NCBI GenBank assembly: GCA_014898415.1
Contig: RCTD01000012.1
Span: 434,001-498,000, forward strand
DNA from: Stromatinia cepivora
Lineage: Eukaryota; Ascomycota; Leotiomycetes; Helotiales; Sclerotiniaceae
Reading direction: 5' to 3'
DNA: 64,000 nt
Shown here: piece by piece, positions 21,916 through 34,526 of the stretch
Layout: every line of letters starts with the position of its first letter
How positions within the stretch are numbered: the stretch's first letter is position 1
The notes under the pieces: generated by a model
What the model was told of the DNA's origin: nothing
Database searches by the model: none
The model's input: the letters and a program-made list of their open reading frames with translations, nothing else
Made by a program: the position numbers and the translations under genes

Positions 21916-24112
21916 CTAAACACTCTTCGCCTCAACCAGCACCCTCTTCCCCTGTTCCTCACTCGCACTCTCCCCCTCCCTCCCCGCAATCTGTTCCCTA
22001 CCCACCGTACCCCCCTCCTCCTCCCCACTCAACATCTCCAACGAAATCCTCTTCGTCTCCGGTATACACAGCGTGGTCCAAATGCCAGCAAACATAAACA
22101 CGGCATATATTTCAAGAACATGGTTTAACCATGGACTTGCATTTTTGGACGTCGCGCCTTTGATGCGCAGGGGTGCGATGGCCGCTTGTCCGATTATGGA
22201 GCCGATTTTTCCCATTCCGGCTGAGAAGCCGTGGGAGGTGGATCGGTAGCGGGTCGGGAAACATTCGCCTGGGACGATGAAGGTTGTGGTGTTGGGGCCT
22301 GGGGTGGGTCAGTGGGGGTGAGAGGGTTGAGGGGGTTGTGTGGGAATTGGGGATTGGGGATGGGAGAGGGTGGAGGGATAGGGATGGAGATGGGGTGTTC
22401 TTACCGAAATTGAAGAAAAATTGTGCGACGACGTAGAGACCGAGTAAACCATGACCCGATAGCTTATGGTATCCGAAACCCATACAAAGAAAAACGATGG
22501 TCAGGATAATAAAACCCATAAGTTGAATAGGTTTCCGCCCTACCGTATCAACAGTAGCAACCGTAACCCAATACCCGGGAAGAGCACCCGCACAAACAAT
22601 AATAAGATTTCCAATCGCGGTATTAAGCAGCGTCTTGTAAACAGTTGGACCAGTCGAATATCCAATTGCGGTTAAGATAACAGGGTTGTTCAGGGATAAC
22701 CCATACCAAGCTACATCTAGCAGAAACCAGGAACCAGCTGTACCGAGGAGGATTTTTCCATTTTTCCATTTCGAATAGTAGGTGATGAAATCGGGCCAAC
22801 TTGCTTTCGGGATTCTCATCTGTTGTTTGCCGGCTTGAAGGCCTCGTGCACGTGCTATTTCATCGGGGTGTCCTTCGGATTTGCCGGCAATATACGCTTC
22901 AACATCTAGCTGGGCCTGTTCAACATCTCGAGCTACATCGAATGTATATCGAGGTGTTTCGGGAATCGTGAGACGGTAGTAGAGTGCCACGCACGCTAGC
23001 GAGTATTAGTGGATACTCGACCCGTAAATTTCTTCGCTAAAGTCAGGAGTATTTACCCGGGACGGCGCCAAAGCCAATGAGTACTCTCCACATTTTGTCA
23101 ACTGCTAATCCACAGACGCCTTGACATACTGCGGCGGATTTGGCTGTGAGGAGAGATTCTTTGAATCCGACGACGACGATAAGCATGACGAGGCCGGCGA
23201 CGAATTGTCCGATTCCTTGCATTGCGAAGACTGCTCCCATCATTGCTCCACGCCATTTGGTTGTTGCAAATCTATGTACTTGTTAGATTATGCTTAGGCT
23301 CTGGGAGGAAAATATATCATTATTGGGGGTTCCAGAAGAGGTTTGAATGTCCAATTCTTAATGAACGATGATATCGGCCACATTTTCCACTTCAGAATGC
23401 AACATCTAAAAGCTAATAGAATAGATACTCACTCGGATGTAATTATAGATGAGAGCGGATAATCACCACCAATTCCTATCAATTGGGTTAGTCCAATCAT
23501 TTTTGCATGATATCAAAAACTTGAACATACCAATACCCATAATAACACGCCAAAAAATTATAATCCCAACAATATCCACAGCCGGCGAACTCGACGTGAG
23601 AGCTTGTGCCAAAGTAGCAAAAATAATAATGATCAGTTCAAGCCCATACTATGAAGAAAAATAAGCTTTGTGGCTTAAACCACCGTCGAACCACATACCA
23701 TCTTTTTCCGTCCCACAATATCAGCCAAAACCCCGAATCCAAATTGTCCCACCACCGTGCCGGCGCTGGTGGAAACCTTGATTGCGGTGTCTGAAGTCGT
23801 TGGCATGACTCCTTTATTATGCGGGAAATAAACTATTCCAAGCATAGAGGTGAGGAGACCAACGGCAAATATATCATAGGAATCGGTGAAGAAACCAATG
23901 CCGGCAACGACACATGCGCGAACATGGTACCATCCGAATGGAGCGCGATCGATTTCTGCTAGAGCGAGTCTTCGTCTTTCATTAGGATCTTGGATGTGAG
24001 CAAAATCATTGTTGAAATTGTGCCAAACAGCGTTTCCACCCGATGTTGTATGAAGTACAGCCGGAGTTGATGGTTTGGGTGCAGCTTCTTTTGAGTGCTC
24101 AGTATTCGCCAT
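21916..24112 (-). CDS. PHO84: High-affinity inorganic phosphate transporter, Pho84 type (MFS)
   Basis: Six exons: 24112-23699, 23648-23531, 23475-23433, 23271-23057, 22995-22405, 22298-21916, joining in frame to 587 residues. It is a 12-helix major facilitator of the phosphate:H+ symporter subfamily. Landmarks in order: FFTDSYDIFAVGL in helix 1, the MFS signature GVLADIVGRKKM, GIGGDYPLSSIITSE (the phosphate-binding helix 4 block), YRLTIPETPRYTFDV at the start of the long central loop, DVAWYGLSLNNPVIL in helix 7, DTVGRKPIQLMGF, and FIVPGECFPTRYRSTSHG between helices 10 and 11. The C-terminal tail is acidic (GEEEGG). Exon 3 is only 43 nt. Expected in the plasma membrane and induced by phosphate starvation. 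The Pho80-type cyclin that should repress it lies 4.7 kb beyond its 3' end, past GID5. Confidence 0.94.
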
Positions 24113-25412
24113 TGTTTGACGATTTTAAAGTACTAGAGAGTTTTGTTCTCTATGCTTGTCTTAAAGTACTTTTAATCTTGAAGCAGTTTGAAGTAGAGGT
24201 GCATTGTGAATGCCCACGAGGGCAGTCAGCTTTTATCAAGCAGTGAATAGATGCGCCAGCCAAGCTATTGAGTGGCATCAGAATTTTGGCTGAATTTGTC
24301 TCTCGTTGTTCTAATCGGGGCATGAATCAATGCATATAGCGCCTTCCCGTCTTTGTTGCGGCGTGGTAAATGTGGTGGTACGATACATGTCGATTTATCA
24401 ACGAATTATATATTGTGCCACAGGAACGGGCCTCACAAGGAACGGCAAGATTATTGAATTTGATGGCTACAAGCCGACGAGGCTGATATTGAAGAATTGA
24501 GAAAGGGCGAATCAGAAGTTGTGAAATCAACACGTTTCCACTTCAGAGGTTTGTACAAGGTTGATCAAACTTTTCCAATCAAGCCCTGTAACCTGTCTTA
24601 CCGTGGCTTTATATCAAAACCCCTCGAACGTATGGGTGGTTGTATTGATTCGCTTAAGAACTTTAGTAGTGTTACCAGCAACAACATCGTACCAAATTTC
24701 GAGTCTTCGGGACCAATCTCGGATTTTTATTGATTATTCAGTTTGATTGCTATGTAGCCCAGAAACGTAGGTTATGCTGAATTTTGAAGGCAACAGCTAT
24801 GTCGTACCAGCCATAAGGAAGTCTAGAAGCGCCACAGTACTCCGTTGTGAAGCGAGGCTGCTCGGTTCAGTAAGCCATCTGCACCACTGCACTGCAGATG
24901 CGGGGCGCTCTTGGCGTTGATACCATTTGCATCTTCCATAGAAGGAATTTTGGGGTCTAGAAGTTGATGAAACGGGAGCTAGATATGAAGCACGTTCTTC
25001 CAACAGGGGTTTGGACAGGACGAGCTGCGCCTACCAACATCTTAAAATATAACAGTGCTTTCCCCTTCCGTTTGTGCAATCAGCCTTGCCACTACCACAA
25101 CTTGAGTTTCGCTGAAGTTGGGTCTCCCTCAGTTGGAACTAATGTGCTCCTCAATATTCCCCCGTAGCCGAATCGTTCGTACCTCTTGGCACATTCAAAT
25201 CCAGTAAGTCTTCAAGCTTTCCTGGAACCAGCTAGAACAGTAAGGCTAGTCAATAATCGATTGGCACTGAAACATGGAGCCATATCAATCTTGACTTCTC
25301 ATGAGACAATGGGTCTTTCCGGTCATCCACAACGGCGGAATCGTAGCTTTACGGCAAGTCCCAACCATCGTCCGAGGCGCAACGGACATTTTCTTGCAGC
25401 CTTCCAAAAACC
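24113..25412. promoter_or_regulatory. Upstream region of the phosphate transporter
   Basis: 1.3 kb between the transporter start and the end of TAD3, both on the minus strand. No gene is supported. It holds candidate phosphate-response sites described separately. The remaining short frames lack motifs. Confidence 0.5.
24531..24537 (-). promoter_or_regulatory. Candidate Pho4/NUC-1 site (CACGTTT)
   Basis: CACGTTT lies about 420 bases upstream of the phosphate transporter start. Pho4-type activators bind CACGTG and, more weakly, CACGTT(T/G). A second CACGTT is at 24991-24996. Such hexamers occur by chance at this density, so this rests on the identity of the downstream gene. Confidence 0.25.
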
Positions 25413-26641
25413 TTAGGCATGTACATCAATATGCGGCAGTAGATTTCGTGATTCTTTAGATGTTTCGATTTCTTCTCTATTAGAGATCCATTGCCAGGCC
25501 AGCAAAGACCAATTCAACTCCTTACGCCAGAATAGACCGTGTCCAAGCTCGCTGTCTGCACAGAGACCACCAGTCTTCGACATACGGTGTCCAAATACCA
25601 CTCGTCCAAAACGAGAATGGACAATAGCCATGGAACACACAACACACGGTTCATGTGTGATATAGAGCTCCAGTTCGTGGCAAAGATATCCGTCAATCCA
25701 TTCAGCCGATTTATGGTACTTTGCCTCCAGCGTATCTAAAGGTTGATCTCGAAAGATCATCTTTTCATCTAAAGTACTCTTTTCTGATTCTGTGCCAGCT
25801 TTGCTTTCCTCTTGGATCTTTATTCCATCTGCTACCATTGCAATAGCTCGAAGCGCTGCATGTGCAGTAACATTTCCAGACCCAACTCGTGGCCAGTTCA
25901 TCCATCGAGCATCACCAGCAAGCGCAAGTGTACGCGCAACTCCATTCTTTCGTTCGACAACTAGAGCACCAATCTGCTCCCCAATACCTGCAGTACTCGA
26001 TGAATGAGCTATTTCGGCCGCCAAGTCCATCCACTTCTGAACTTCGCCCTGTATTTCTTCTTCGGCTCTGGACACAATGGCTGGGTGAGGACCAAATGGA
26101 TTACTTTTCTTATATACTATGGGCCAGTATTGAGATGACCATGATTTCGCTTGCTCTTGCGACGTTGGTGCTAACAAAGGTACTTTGATGGAACAAATGG
26201 TTATTGGATCCAAAATGGGAGAAAGAGCATTGCGCAATTCTTCCGAGCCGATGAGATTCGCAGCCCCCACGAGCAGAAAAAGCTCGGAGGGATCAGCATC
26301 TGCTTGGATATCTGTCCTCGCTGCTAGCAAAGAAGTACGAACGTGATCTGGGACATCCGTTTGTTTCGCAAATCTCCTGATGTGTTGTAGATCATAGCCA
26401 CCATCTTCGGGGAAAAGTTTTCGTGTCAAACTGTGGAGGTATGAGTAGATGTATAAATCAATAGAATGAGATCTAACACTTACTTAAGAACACCACTAGC
26501 TTTTTTCGCTGGAATGCTTGTGATGTAAACACTAAGTAATGAGTCTCGAGCTCTTGTTTCTAACGTAGTTTTAAGCGGAATGAGACCACCTGATGTACTA
26601 AGTGAAGCCCCGGCCTTTTTGTTAGTGAGGTCTCTATTCAT
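25413..26641 (-). CDS. TAD3: tRNA-specific adenosine-34 deaminase, non-catalytic subunit TAD3/ADAT3
   Basis: Two exons, 26641-26484 and 26430-25413, encode 391 residues. I place the start at the ATG at 26641 (MNRDLTNKKAGA), which opens the first exon in frame. Family features: KTTLETRARDSLLSVYITSIPAKKAS near the N terminus, KVPLLAPTSQEQAKSW, YKKSNPFGPHP, then the cytidine-deaminase fold. The usual catalytic HxE is HAA here (His 243, Ala 245), while the zinc ligands PCVVC (Cys 315 and 318) remain. Loss of the catalytic glutamate is the hallmark of Tad3 (Val in yeast), which pairs with catalytic Tad2 to convert wobble A34 to inosine in tRNAs. The C-terminal DSELGHGLFWRKELNWSLLA block is also typical. 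Confidence 0.93.
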
Positions 26642-27841
26642 TCTTTCAGTTCAAGAAAACTCGACACTCGTCTTTTATATATCAATAATTATTCAGCCTC
26701 AGTTATTTTGCAAATACATAGTTAATCCAAGGTATATGCTAGGTGGAAAGGTTTGTGCAGAAAAGGCATCCGCTAGTAACTCGGCAAAAAATCTTATCAA
26801 CCTTAAGGCTCACGTGACACATCCTATCATCATTATCGACTACTTCAAGCCTAAGCTTATTGTTTGGGAAAAAAGGACGTATCGAGTATTATGGATGGGT
26901 TGGTACTTCAGGATTCTGGAGTGTTGGATACGATAGAGGATGTCATAGGAAAGTATGGGGTTTGTTTTAGGGATTTTCATTTCTCATTGCTTTTCTAGTT
27001 ACAGTTTGCTGCTTCGCAGTTAGAGCCCATGACCACAAAAGTAGAAAAGAAATAATAATGTCAGAATATCTTTAGAAGCTGAAGATGAACCATTTACCCA
27101 GCAGAAAATGCGGTGAAGCACGTGTGTGCGTAAATGGAAACAGACGATGCATAACATACGCCAAGCTAGCTAAAGAAAGTACAGCCTCGGAAGTTACAAA
27201 AAGAGGCTTTCTTCCCATCGGAGAAACGATGCAGAGAAGAGAGTGCAGAAGGCGCAGGCACAAGATGTCTGCTCATGACTATCAAGTGAAAAAACCATTT
27301 GACATGCCAAAGAGAAACGAAACCCAGAAGTCCACCGCAAAGAAATTAAAGAACAAGGAAAATCGAGTCTATTGTCGTGGCCGATGCAGGTACAAGGCGA
27401 GCTGCGCAGTCGCTCATATTGTACCCTGCGCTAGAGATAGAAGGTGTCATATTGAATCGTGCTAAGATCTTTTTTTGATCGAGCTGCTATGGTACAAAAA
27501 GGCTGGAGACTCGCAGGAAAATTCGTTTCCATGATGCGTGTTATCGCCAATTGAAATTGAAAGAAACAGGCATGCACGAATGCAATACCTCTAGAATGAT
27601 GCTAATGTAACAACAAAGGGCCGTGAAAATCGTTTGTGAATACAACCATAGAAGATGAACTGTCCAGATAGTTTACATTCAAGTTAAAAAATCCTAAAAA
27701 AGATCCAATTATGAATAAATGCTAAATGAAACTGTAACATCAACTGATTCGAAAATGAATATCGTTCCTCGTACCGTTACAAGCGTTGAAATCGTTTCGT
27801 CATGCCGAAATTCAACCGAATTTGAGATTGAAAGTTCGGGA
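26642..27841. other. Intergenic region between PUF4 and TAD3
   Basis: 1.2 kb holding the TAD3 promoter and the 3' untranslated region of the Pumilio gene. A 126-codon plus-strand frame (27085-27465) rich in Lys, Arg and Cys has no intron signals or motifs I recognise, and lies antisense to the probable PUF4 3' UTR; I do not call it. Confidence 0.5.
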
Positions 27842-30800
27842 TTAAAACCAGTCACTACCTGCTCCAGGTTGTGCGCCAGGCTGCGCGCCAGCTCTACCAT
27901 AATTGTATGGATGAGCAGCGGCAGGCGAAGCAAGGCGATCATTTGGTGGAAAGCCAGATCCTTGCTGAGCTGGAGATCGGATTGCGGGGAGAGGCAAACC
28001 ATTGGTGATGGGCGTAGGTCCGATACCATTTGGGAATCCTCCTGGGGAGCTAACAAAAGGACCGGTTGATGCGTTGGACATGCCACGCTGGTGACGACTA
28101 GCAAGCTGGCCAGTTTCGTTGTCATTAGGAGTGGTGGGGCCAGTAGAAGTATTGCCGCGGTTTTCATTACCCTGGATCTTAGCTTGGATACGGCGACCAT
28201 AAGGTGTGGTGCGGATAGCTGGTAGGTAGGGTCTGATAGCCTCAATGAGACGCGTCTTCATGTTCGGATTGGCGTAGTCCAAGGCAGTCTGAATGACATA
28301 GTTGGCGAATGAATCCCGCAATAGACTGTCAAGCTGATTTGGTTGAAGCATTTCCTCAATCAACATGTCTTTCGAAGGTTCCTGAGCACATCGAAGACAC
28401 TTCTCAATGACGTTTGAGCTGAACTTTTGCTTCGACAATTGAGCGACTCGTCCTCCGAACATAGCAACCAAAGGCTCAGTGAAGATTGGTTCGTTGAGAT
28501 CGAGAATGTATTGCACTACATAATTACCAAAGGGATCCTGAACTAATACATAGGCATTGTTCGAGATCTGTCTGATCAACCAAGCCTTTTGATCGCCAGA
28601 AGCATGATCAATGCATCGTTGAAGGACGCAACAGCCATGTCTATGAGTTCCGACATCAACGCAATGTTGTCCAACAGCATCAAAAATGAATTGAGCATCT
28701 GCCGGAGAGAGTTTGTTGAGACACTTCTGAATAACATGGTTACCATTCAAGTCCTGAATGAGCTCGACGACACGGAATCGCAAGGCGCCAATGATGGTCT
28801 GAATCTGACCTGGTGTGGAGATAAACTCGATCATTTTTTGGAGCGCGCGTGTTCCATGCTGGTTCAAAGCAATACGGACCAGATCATGCGAGGCATTTTC
28901 GATCAGGACAGTGCGCTCTTCATCGTTGCAGTACTCAAGCAACTTTTGACAAAGGTAGTTGCCGAAAGGGTCGGTCATGAGCTCAATGACGTGTTGATTT
29001 GTCTCGAGCCAGATCATGTGAACTTGCTCGGGATTGCGGTCTTCCAACTTCTTCTGCAAATAACGGCAACCATGTTGATCCTTGCAAAGCGCGTAGATCT
29101 CGCCACCAAGCTGCTCCAGAGCTACGTTTGCAAAGCGATTCATTGCTGCAAGGTATGTTAGCTTGCTTCGATTTCAGGGTACTCAATAGCTTACCTTCGC
29201 CATCATTTTGACGGCGTTGTTGAATGACTCGTGCCTGACTATCTCTCTGTCCACCATTGTGTTGATACATGGAATTGTTGTAATTGTTGTAAGAGTTTGG
29301 AGGAGGATACATTGGTTGGCTAAGTTGCATGTTCTGCATTCCCAAGCTCATCATATGCATGCCATAATTATTGTAGTAGCCAGGAACTTGTGCAGGGTAA
29401 TTCTGTTGGCCAGTAGGAGAGGATACAGATGACGACATTTGAGCTTGCGACATGCCTTGTGGCATACCTTGTGTCAAAGCTGGACCGAATGGCGCAGCAC
29501 TGGCTTGCAAGGCAGACTGGATCGACTGATAGCCACCATTCTGAGCCTCACGCAGACTACCATTGTCTCCAGAAGTCATCTCACGACTAAGTCTGTTCAT
29601 AGCGTTTGGCGGAATACGACCCAAGCTGGCATTATGATTGTGCAAGTGTTGTTGAGCGTGTGAGTTGGGAGTAGTGTTGTTGCTTTGCATGCCGTTTGTA
29701 GCTGTGCGAACTGTCGGAACGTCGTTGGCAGAATAGGATGATTGAAGTTTAGGTGGTGTGGCTTGGACATGCTTTGGTGGAGAGGTTACTTGGGCAGTGC
29801 CATCCTGTGGGCCTTCAAAGAACTTCAAATCTAAGGAATGACGGTACGATGGGCGGACACTGATGGGAGACTCCGCAGAGCTAGATTGATTCACGGGTGT
29901 TGCGACTTGTTGAGGGGACTGAAGGTTATTCATTGGAAGGCTTTGTTGATTTGGTCGATGACGGGCAAACGAACTCCAACTGTTTGCGTTGGATTCTGGT
30001 GCAGGTGATTGAGATAAAGCTAAGTCAAGTGCTGCAGAAGAAGCGGAAAGCTGCATAGAGCGGTCAGCATAGACGAGTGAATTTTAAATTTTTTTTTTGC
30101 TTACCAAACCAGGATACTCGTCACGACGAACAAGAATAGGAAATTTGTCATCAGTAGCATTCATGTTCAAATACTTGTCAACGCTTCCGGGTGCCGCGTT
30201 TTCATCTTCGCCGAAGAGAAAACGAGTGGTGTTGGTTTGGTCAAGGGACAACATGTCGTGCATACCGTTGCGAGACTTAGTAACTGGCATAGAATATCTG
30301 TTAAGGCTTGGGGTGTATTAGCAAGAGTATGCTTGATTCGAATCTTGTAGATCGAAGATGAAAGGGCAAAAATTAAGGTTGATTGGGATCAAATACGGAG
30401 AAATAGGGAAATGGGAAGTGTGTTGAGGATATTGAAAAGAATGATATCGATTTGGATTTCTTTTGAATTGAAGTCTTGTCCAGCAAGCAAGAGGGGAGTT
30501 GTTAAGGATCAGAAATTGAAAGGTTGTGAGTTTAAAGGTTGAGGTTGAAGATGGAGAGTTGAAGAATAGTTGAGGAAGAAAGAAGGTTGGTAGGACGACG
30601 GCACTAGTGGCCGAGAGTATTGTTGAGGTAAAGACAATAGCAAATAGGCTGTTAGATCAATCGAACCATTCCTTTCCAATCCAGTAGAGTGAATATATTG
30701 GCAGATATTGAAGGTGGTGAGGTAATTTGGAAGGTATATTGAGGTCAAAGCGGAAGGAAGCGAGATAATTTGGATATACCCACAACCTCTTTCGATTCAA

Positions 30801-32296
30801 CCATTTTCACCTTTGCATTGTAAAAACCAGAAGGAATCATCAGGAAAGGGAAAGGTAAAGATGCTGTCTTTCAAGAACTATCCCAAGGACAAAAACTTCC
30901 TAAGAAAATCTCTGAAAGTTGCAGTGTCTCGAGCACAAGCAGCTCCGCTCCCCTCCGCATGTGGCATGAATTCAAAGCTGAAGTGCAAATGCTGCTCTAC
31001 TTTGAGCAGTAGCTAGGCCTAAACTAGGATGAATGTTATGTTGAAGCAGAAGCTAGCCACTGGCATACCTAGAGATGAGGAAGCAAGCCTCAGCCCCCAT
31101 AAACATGTACTTGTCCAGTGAATGAACATGGAAAGATATATGGGGTCTTTTTATTGTCTCCTAGGCAGAAGCTTGTGGTGAATGCAAAACTCCCCACAAA
31201 AAAATGTTTGGTGGCAATGTGCAGGAAATAGACGTTCAAATCATAGTGCGAGTAAATTTCAATACGTACGCATTGGTAGAACGATGGCTGGTCGGATCTT
31301 GTCTCACTGCTTCTTCCTTCTCATCTTCATCTGAATTGCGGCGTGAGCCTGGCACGGACTTGGAAGGTAGCTTATCATCAATCACGAGTCTGGACTGCAT
31401 GATTCCAGATTTTGGTGATGTGAGTTGAGAGCCAGATCTTCCTGGGTGATTGTAGAGACCTGGAGGAGAGGTAATACTAGATGTCGAATATCTGTTGGGA
31501 CGAGAAAATGCTGAAGGAAACCCTGATGAAGATTCTCTATATTCTGGTGGTGTAGTTGGTTCTGATTGATGGCCTGAGTTGTTGTTATTGTTACCTGATC
31601 TACCAAGATCTTCTTGCATTTGCTGTAACTCTTGTTCTTCTCTTCGTTGTTGCAAGTCCAACAGTTGCATCTCCGCCTCGAAGCGCCTTTTTTGTTCACG
31701 GAGTCGCTCGTATTCGAGTTTCTTTTTCTCTAGCTGATAGCAGTGTCAGTTCTTGATATGTTGGTTGAAAATTGGGAGATATTAATAAGCGCTTTGCACT
31801 GAAGAGAATATGCAATTTTGCTTTTTCTAGAAGAGGAGGCTGGCAGTAGAATGGTGTGGTAGTTGAAGAAGAACAATCGCTTACCAGTTGTACTTTATGG
31901 TAGGTCTATCGTAATAAAAAAAAAAAGTCAGTAAATGCTAAAGTATGAAAACAAATTTTATAATAACTCGAGAATCCGAGCAGAACCGTTGCAGGACAAT
32001 AGCAATTGTGATCGAATAGGCAAATTCAATTGGCTTACTGAGGGACCGTATTCTTGAGTTTCTTGCGTACTGCGCTGGCTGGTAATAGAAGCGATTGTTG
32101 GCACTCTCCCTGAATCGGTAGTGAATCTTCTTGTCAATCCTCCACGACTCTCTTGCTGTTGTAATGATTGTGACATTCTGTTGCCATTTCGCGGAGGGGA
32201 AACAAGGCCGAGCATAGATGCATCATTCCTTGAAGTCTGCTGGCTACGAAATCGTAGCTCGTCCATTCGATCACTAGTGCTATTCGAATATGCCAT
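27842..32296 (-). CDS. PUF4: Puf4-type Pumilio RNA-binding protein
   Basis: Six exons, in order: 32296-32039, 31905-31885, 31733-31270, 30297-30105, 30050-29195, 29145-27842. They join in frame to 1031 residues. Exon 2 is a 21-nt microexon (TYHKVQL). Intron 3 is 972 nt, long for this genome. The N-terminal 600 residues are disordered, with a coiled coil (LEKKKLEYERLREQKRRFEA), a conserved PPEYRESSSGFPSAFSRPN block, KSVPGSRRNSDEDE, and NTTRFLFGEDE. Eight Puf repeats occupy about 605-935, including CKDQHGCRYLQKKLE, DPFGNYLCQKLLE, NQHGTRALQKMIE, DLNGNHVIQKCLN, HRHGCCVLQRCID, DPFGNYVVQYILD and DSFANYVIQTALD. Repeat order and RNA-contact triplets match yeast Puf4, which binds UGUA-containing 3' UTRs of ribosome-biogenesis mRNAs. 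The Gly/Ala/Gln-rich tail ends SDWF. Splicing across intron 3 (NA-YSMPVTK) is supported by recalled continuity in other fungal homologues. Confidence 0.92.
30298..31269 (-). promoter_or_regulatory. 972-nt intron of PUF4, possible internal promoter
   Basis: Bounded by donor GTACGT and acceptor TTAACAG. The exon after it starts with A-TAT-TCT-ATG, so an internal transcript would begin translation at MPVTKSRNG (30290) and lose the coiled-coil region. A pyrimidine/purine-biased stretch (30360-30780) could act as a promoter. Use of an internal promoter is inference; the intron is simply much longer than its neighbours. Confidence 0.4.
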
Positions 32297-34526
32297 AATG
32301 ATTATCTATATGACTGTGATCGGTCAGACTTGGTAATGCGCAATTGAAGGCTGGCTGGAGTGAGGATTTGACTTGGGGTGCGATGCGCGACTATAGTGAG
32401 AACAAATCACCCATACACTTCACAATTTAACTCACCTACAAAATATGAGAACAATCCAAAAAAATCCTCCTCGTCCTGGACATCCAGGCGCGGGAAACGA
32501 AATGTTGTGTCAAAATGAGTGTATACAGAAGTTGGGAGGTTGATGGCGCTAAACGAGGATAACCTTAGACGCTACCACGCTAAGTAAGATGTGTGGACGT
32601 GCCCAAAGGATTGATGCTTACAAGATTATCTAAGATTTTTATGGGTATGGCGGAAGTCTGGTAGTCTCTCTAGATTATTAGGATATGATAGATTTCAAAT
32701 ACATATTATTGCGTTTCTCGAGTCAAATCAATTCTACAAAAAAAGAAGTTGCGGGAAATTGAGATACGCCAGTGATAGATAGGTAGAAAGCTATTGGCAA
32801 AGTGTCAAACTCGCTCCCTTCCATTCATGTCTGCATCCAACCGAGTATGATCAGTACACTCAATTTACAGCTCGATAACAAACAAGAGTACTTGAAGTCG
32901 GCGAACTAGGATTATACCAGCTGGGTTTGCTTCTGTGTAGAACTGCACATATGTGATCTAGATATAAAAAAAAAAAAGTTTATATTTTTCATTTGAGTAT
33001 TTCCCCTTTTTTGTTTCCTTCTCACCACCTCCTATATTTAATAACTGCTAAGATGGACCCCGATTCGAGTGATTCGAGGGGTAATAGCTTGTTGTTCTGG
33101 CCAATCAATCAGGGATTATGAACTCTCAGTAACGTGCAGCAACTTCCGTACAGTTGGCAGGCACTGGCAGGATCAAAGCACCTTTTGCCCAACCTACTTA
33201 CTTGACTTCAATTCCCAACGGTAACGGTGAGCTTTGAAAATATTGATGAGGCGTGAATGTGAATGCGACATATCGCATTCTCGTGCAATGAGCAAAAATG
33301 AGGAAATCCCTAGGTAATCACGGGGCGCCATGATCCCTAATCTCAGATACTTTCGATAACTACTTTGAGGCGGGGCGTTATTGAAACATTGACAGCCATC
33401 CCCGGTCTCCATCCTCGGAGGGTTCTGGCTTCTCCCTTCAACCTATTAAAAGACCTTGACCCTATGAGCCTCTCGAAACCTTTTCTCAATTTCGAACCAA
33501 AACATACTGCACATATCCGAATTCTTTCTGTTTTTCATCGATGTCTAATGATCTCATCTAGATCAACTGTTAATCCATCATGTACTTGAGGTACTGTACT
33601 TCAGCACCTAAGTATGCACCTTAAGCATCCGTAGAATTATAAATCCACAATTGTTCGCAGGAACAATCACAAATTTTCCTCTTTCAGACCTTTCTAATTC
33701 CACTCCTAATTGATTCGCAAGCTACCAGTAACTGTGGAGTACCAAACCTACCTAATGCGTCTTCAATCAATTTTGGTCACGATCTTCTGCATGCGACTCC
33801 GGATCCTCGAATCAAACAGAACGTCAACTGCAACTTAATGACGTTAGTCTCTCTCTCTCGGGAGCATTAAAAGCAGCAGCAGGATTATGGGAAATTCTTC
33901 CAAATCAGTTACTTTTGCCATGAGACTGGCATGGTAAGTCAAATCTCCTCATTTATCATTCAAGTTGTCACGACATTGAATTTTGAGTGACCGAGAGTGG
34001 GGATCTTATTCTGTGGCGTGCAAATGATAGAGAGCAAAAAAATATCAGATCTAGCGGTAAAACATATGCTCCAAATTTATGTCTATTGATGCGAGCAAAG
34101 CATCTCAGCATTCTAGGAAGCAAAAAGCCATAGAACTACTGTAGCTGTGCCTTGCAGATACAGTAGTGCAAATAAGGATGAACCTAGACTTATTTCTATA
34201 AAAGAAATAAAAAAAAATATATTAACGCCTAGCAGTTTCAACTTCCAGTCGAAATCAGTTGAATTTGAAAAAGCAAGGTATATCTAACGGTAACCATGAA
34301 CTGATGATGATTATTCCAAACAAGCCGTGGATATAGAAGGCTGAGTAGTGCATTGTCAGCCTGGTAGCCTTGCATGGTCCATATCTTAGCGTTATCAAAT
34401 AATTGGCTCTTGCTCGCGGGGTATTCGGCGTAAAATAAACTTTGACCGATAACTTTATAACCTAATAATTTTAATTTTTGAATCTACCGACTGAATCTTG
34501 TTGATGCACACGCCTATCAATTTAAG
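32297..34526. promoter_or_regulatory. 2.2-kb divergent region between PUF4 and RPC2
   Basis: The longest gene-free stretch of the genic block. It separates two divergent start codons and presumably contains both promoters plus a long 5' leader for PUF4, as is common for fungal regulatory genes. No protein, tRNA or repeat is recognisable. Confidence 0.5.

Noticed and set aside
27085..27465. 126-aa plus-strand ORF rich in Lys, Arg and Cys
   Set aside because: No recognisable motif, no promoter-like tract before it, and it lies antisense to the likely PUF4 3' UTR.
30084..32296. Two separate genes upstream of the Pumilio domain
   Set aside because: The N-terminal exons end NA and the next exon starts YSMPVTK with matching phase, and I recall the same continuity in other fungal Puf4 proteins; one gene with a long intron is the better model.
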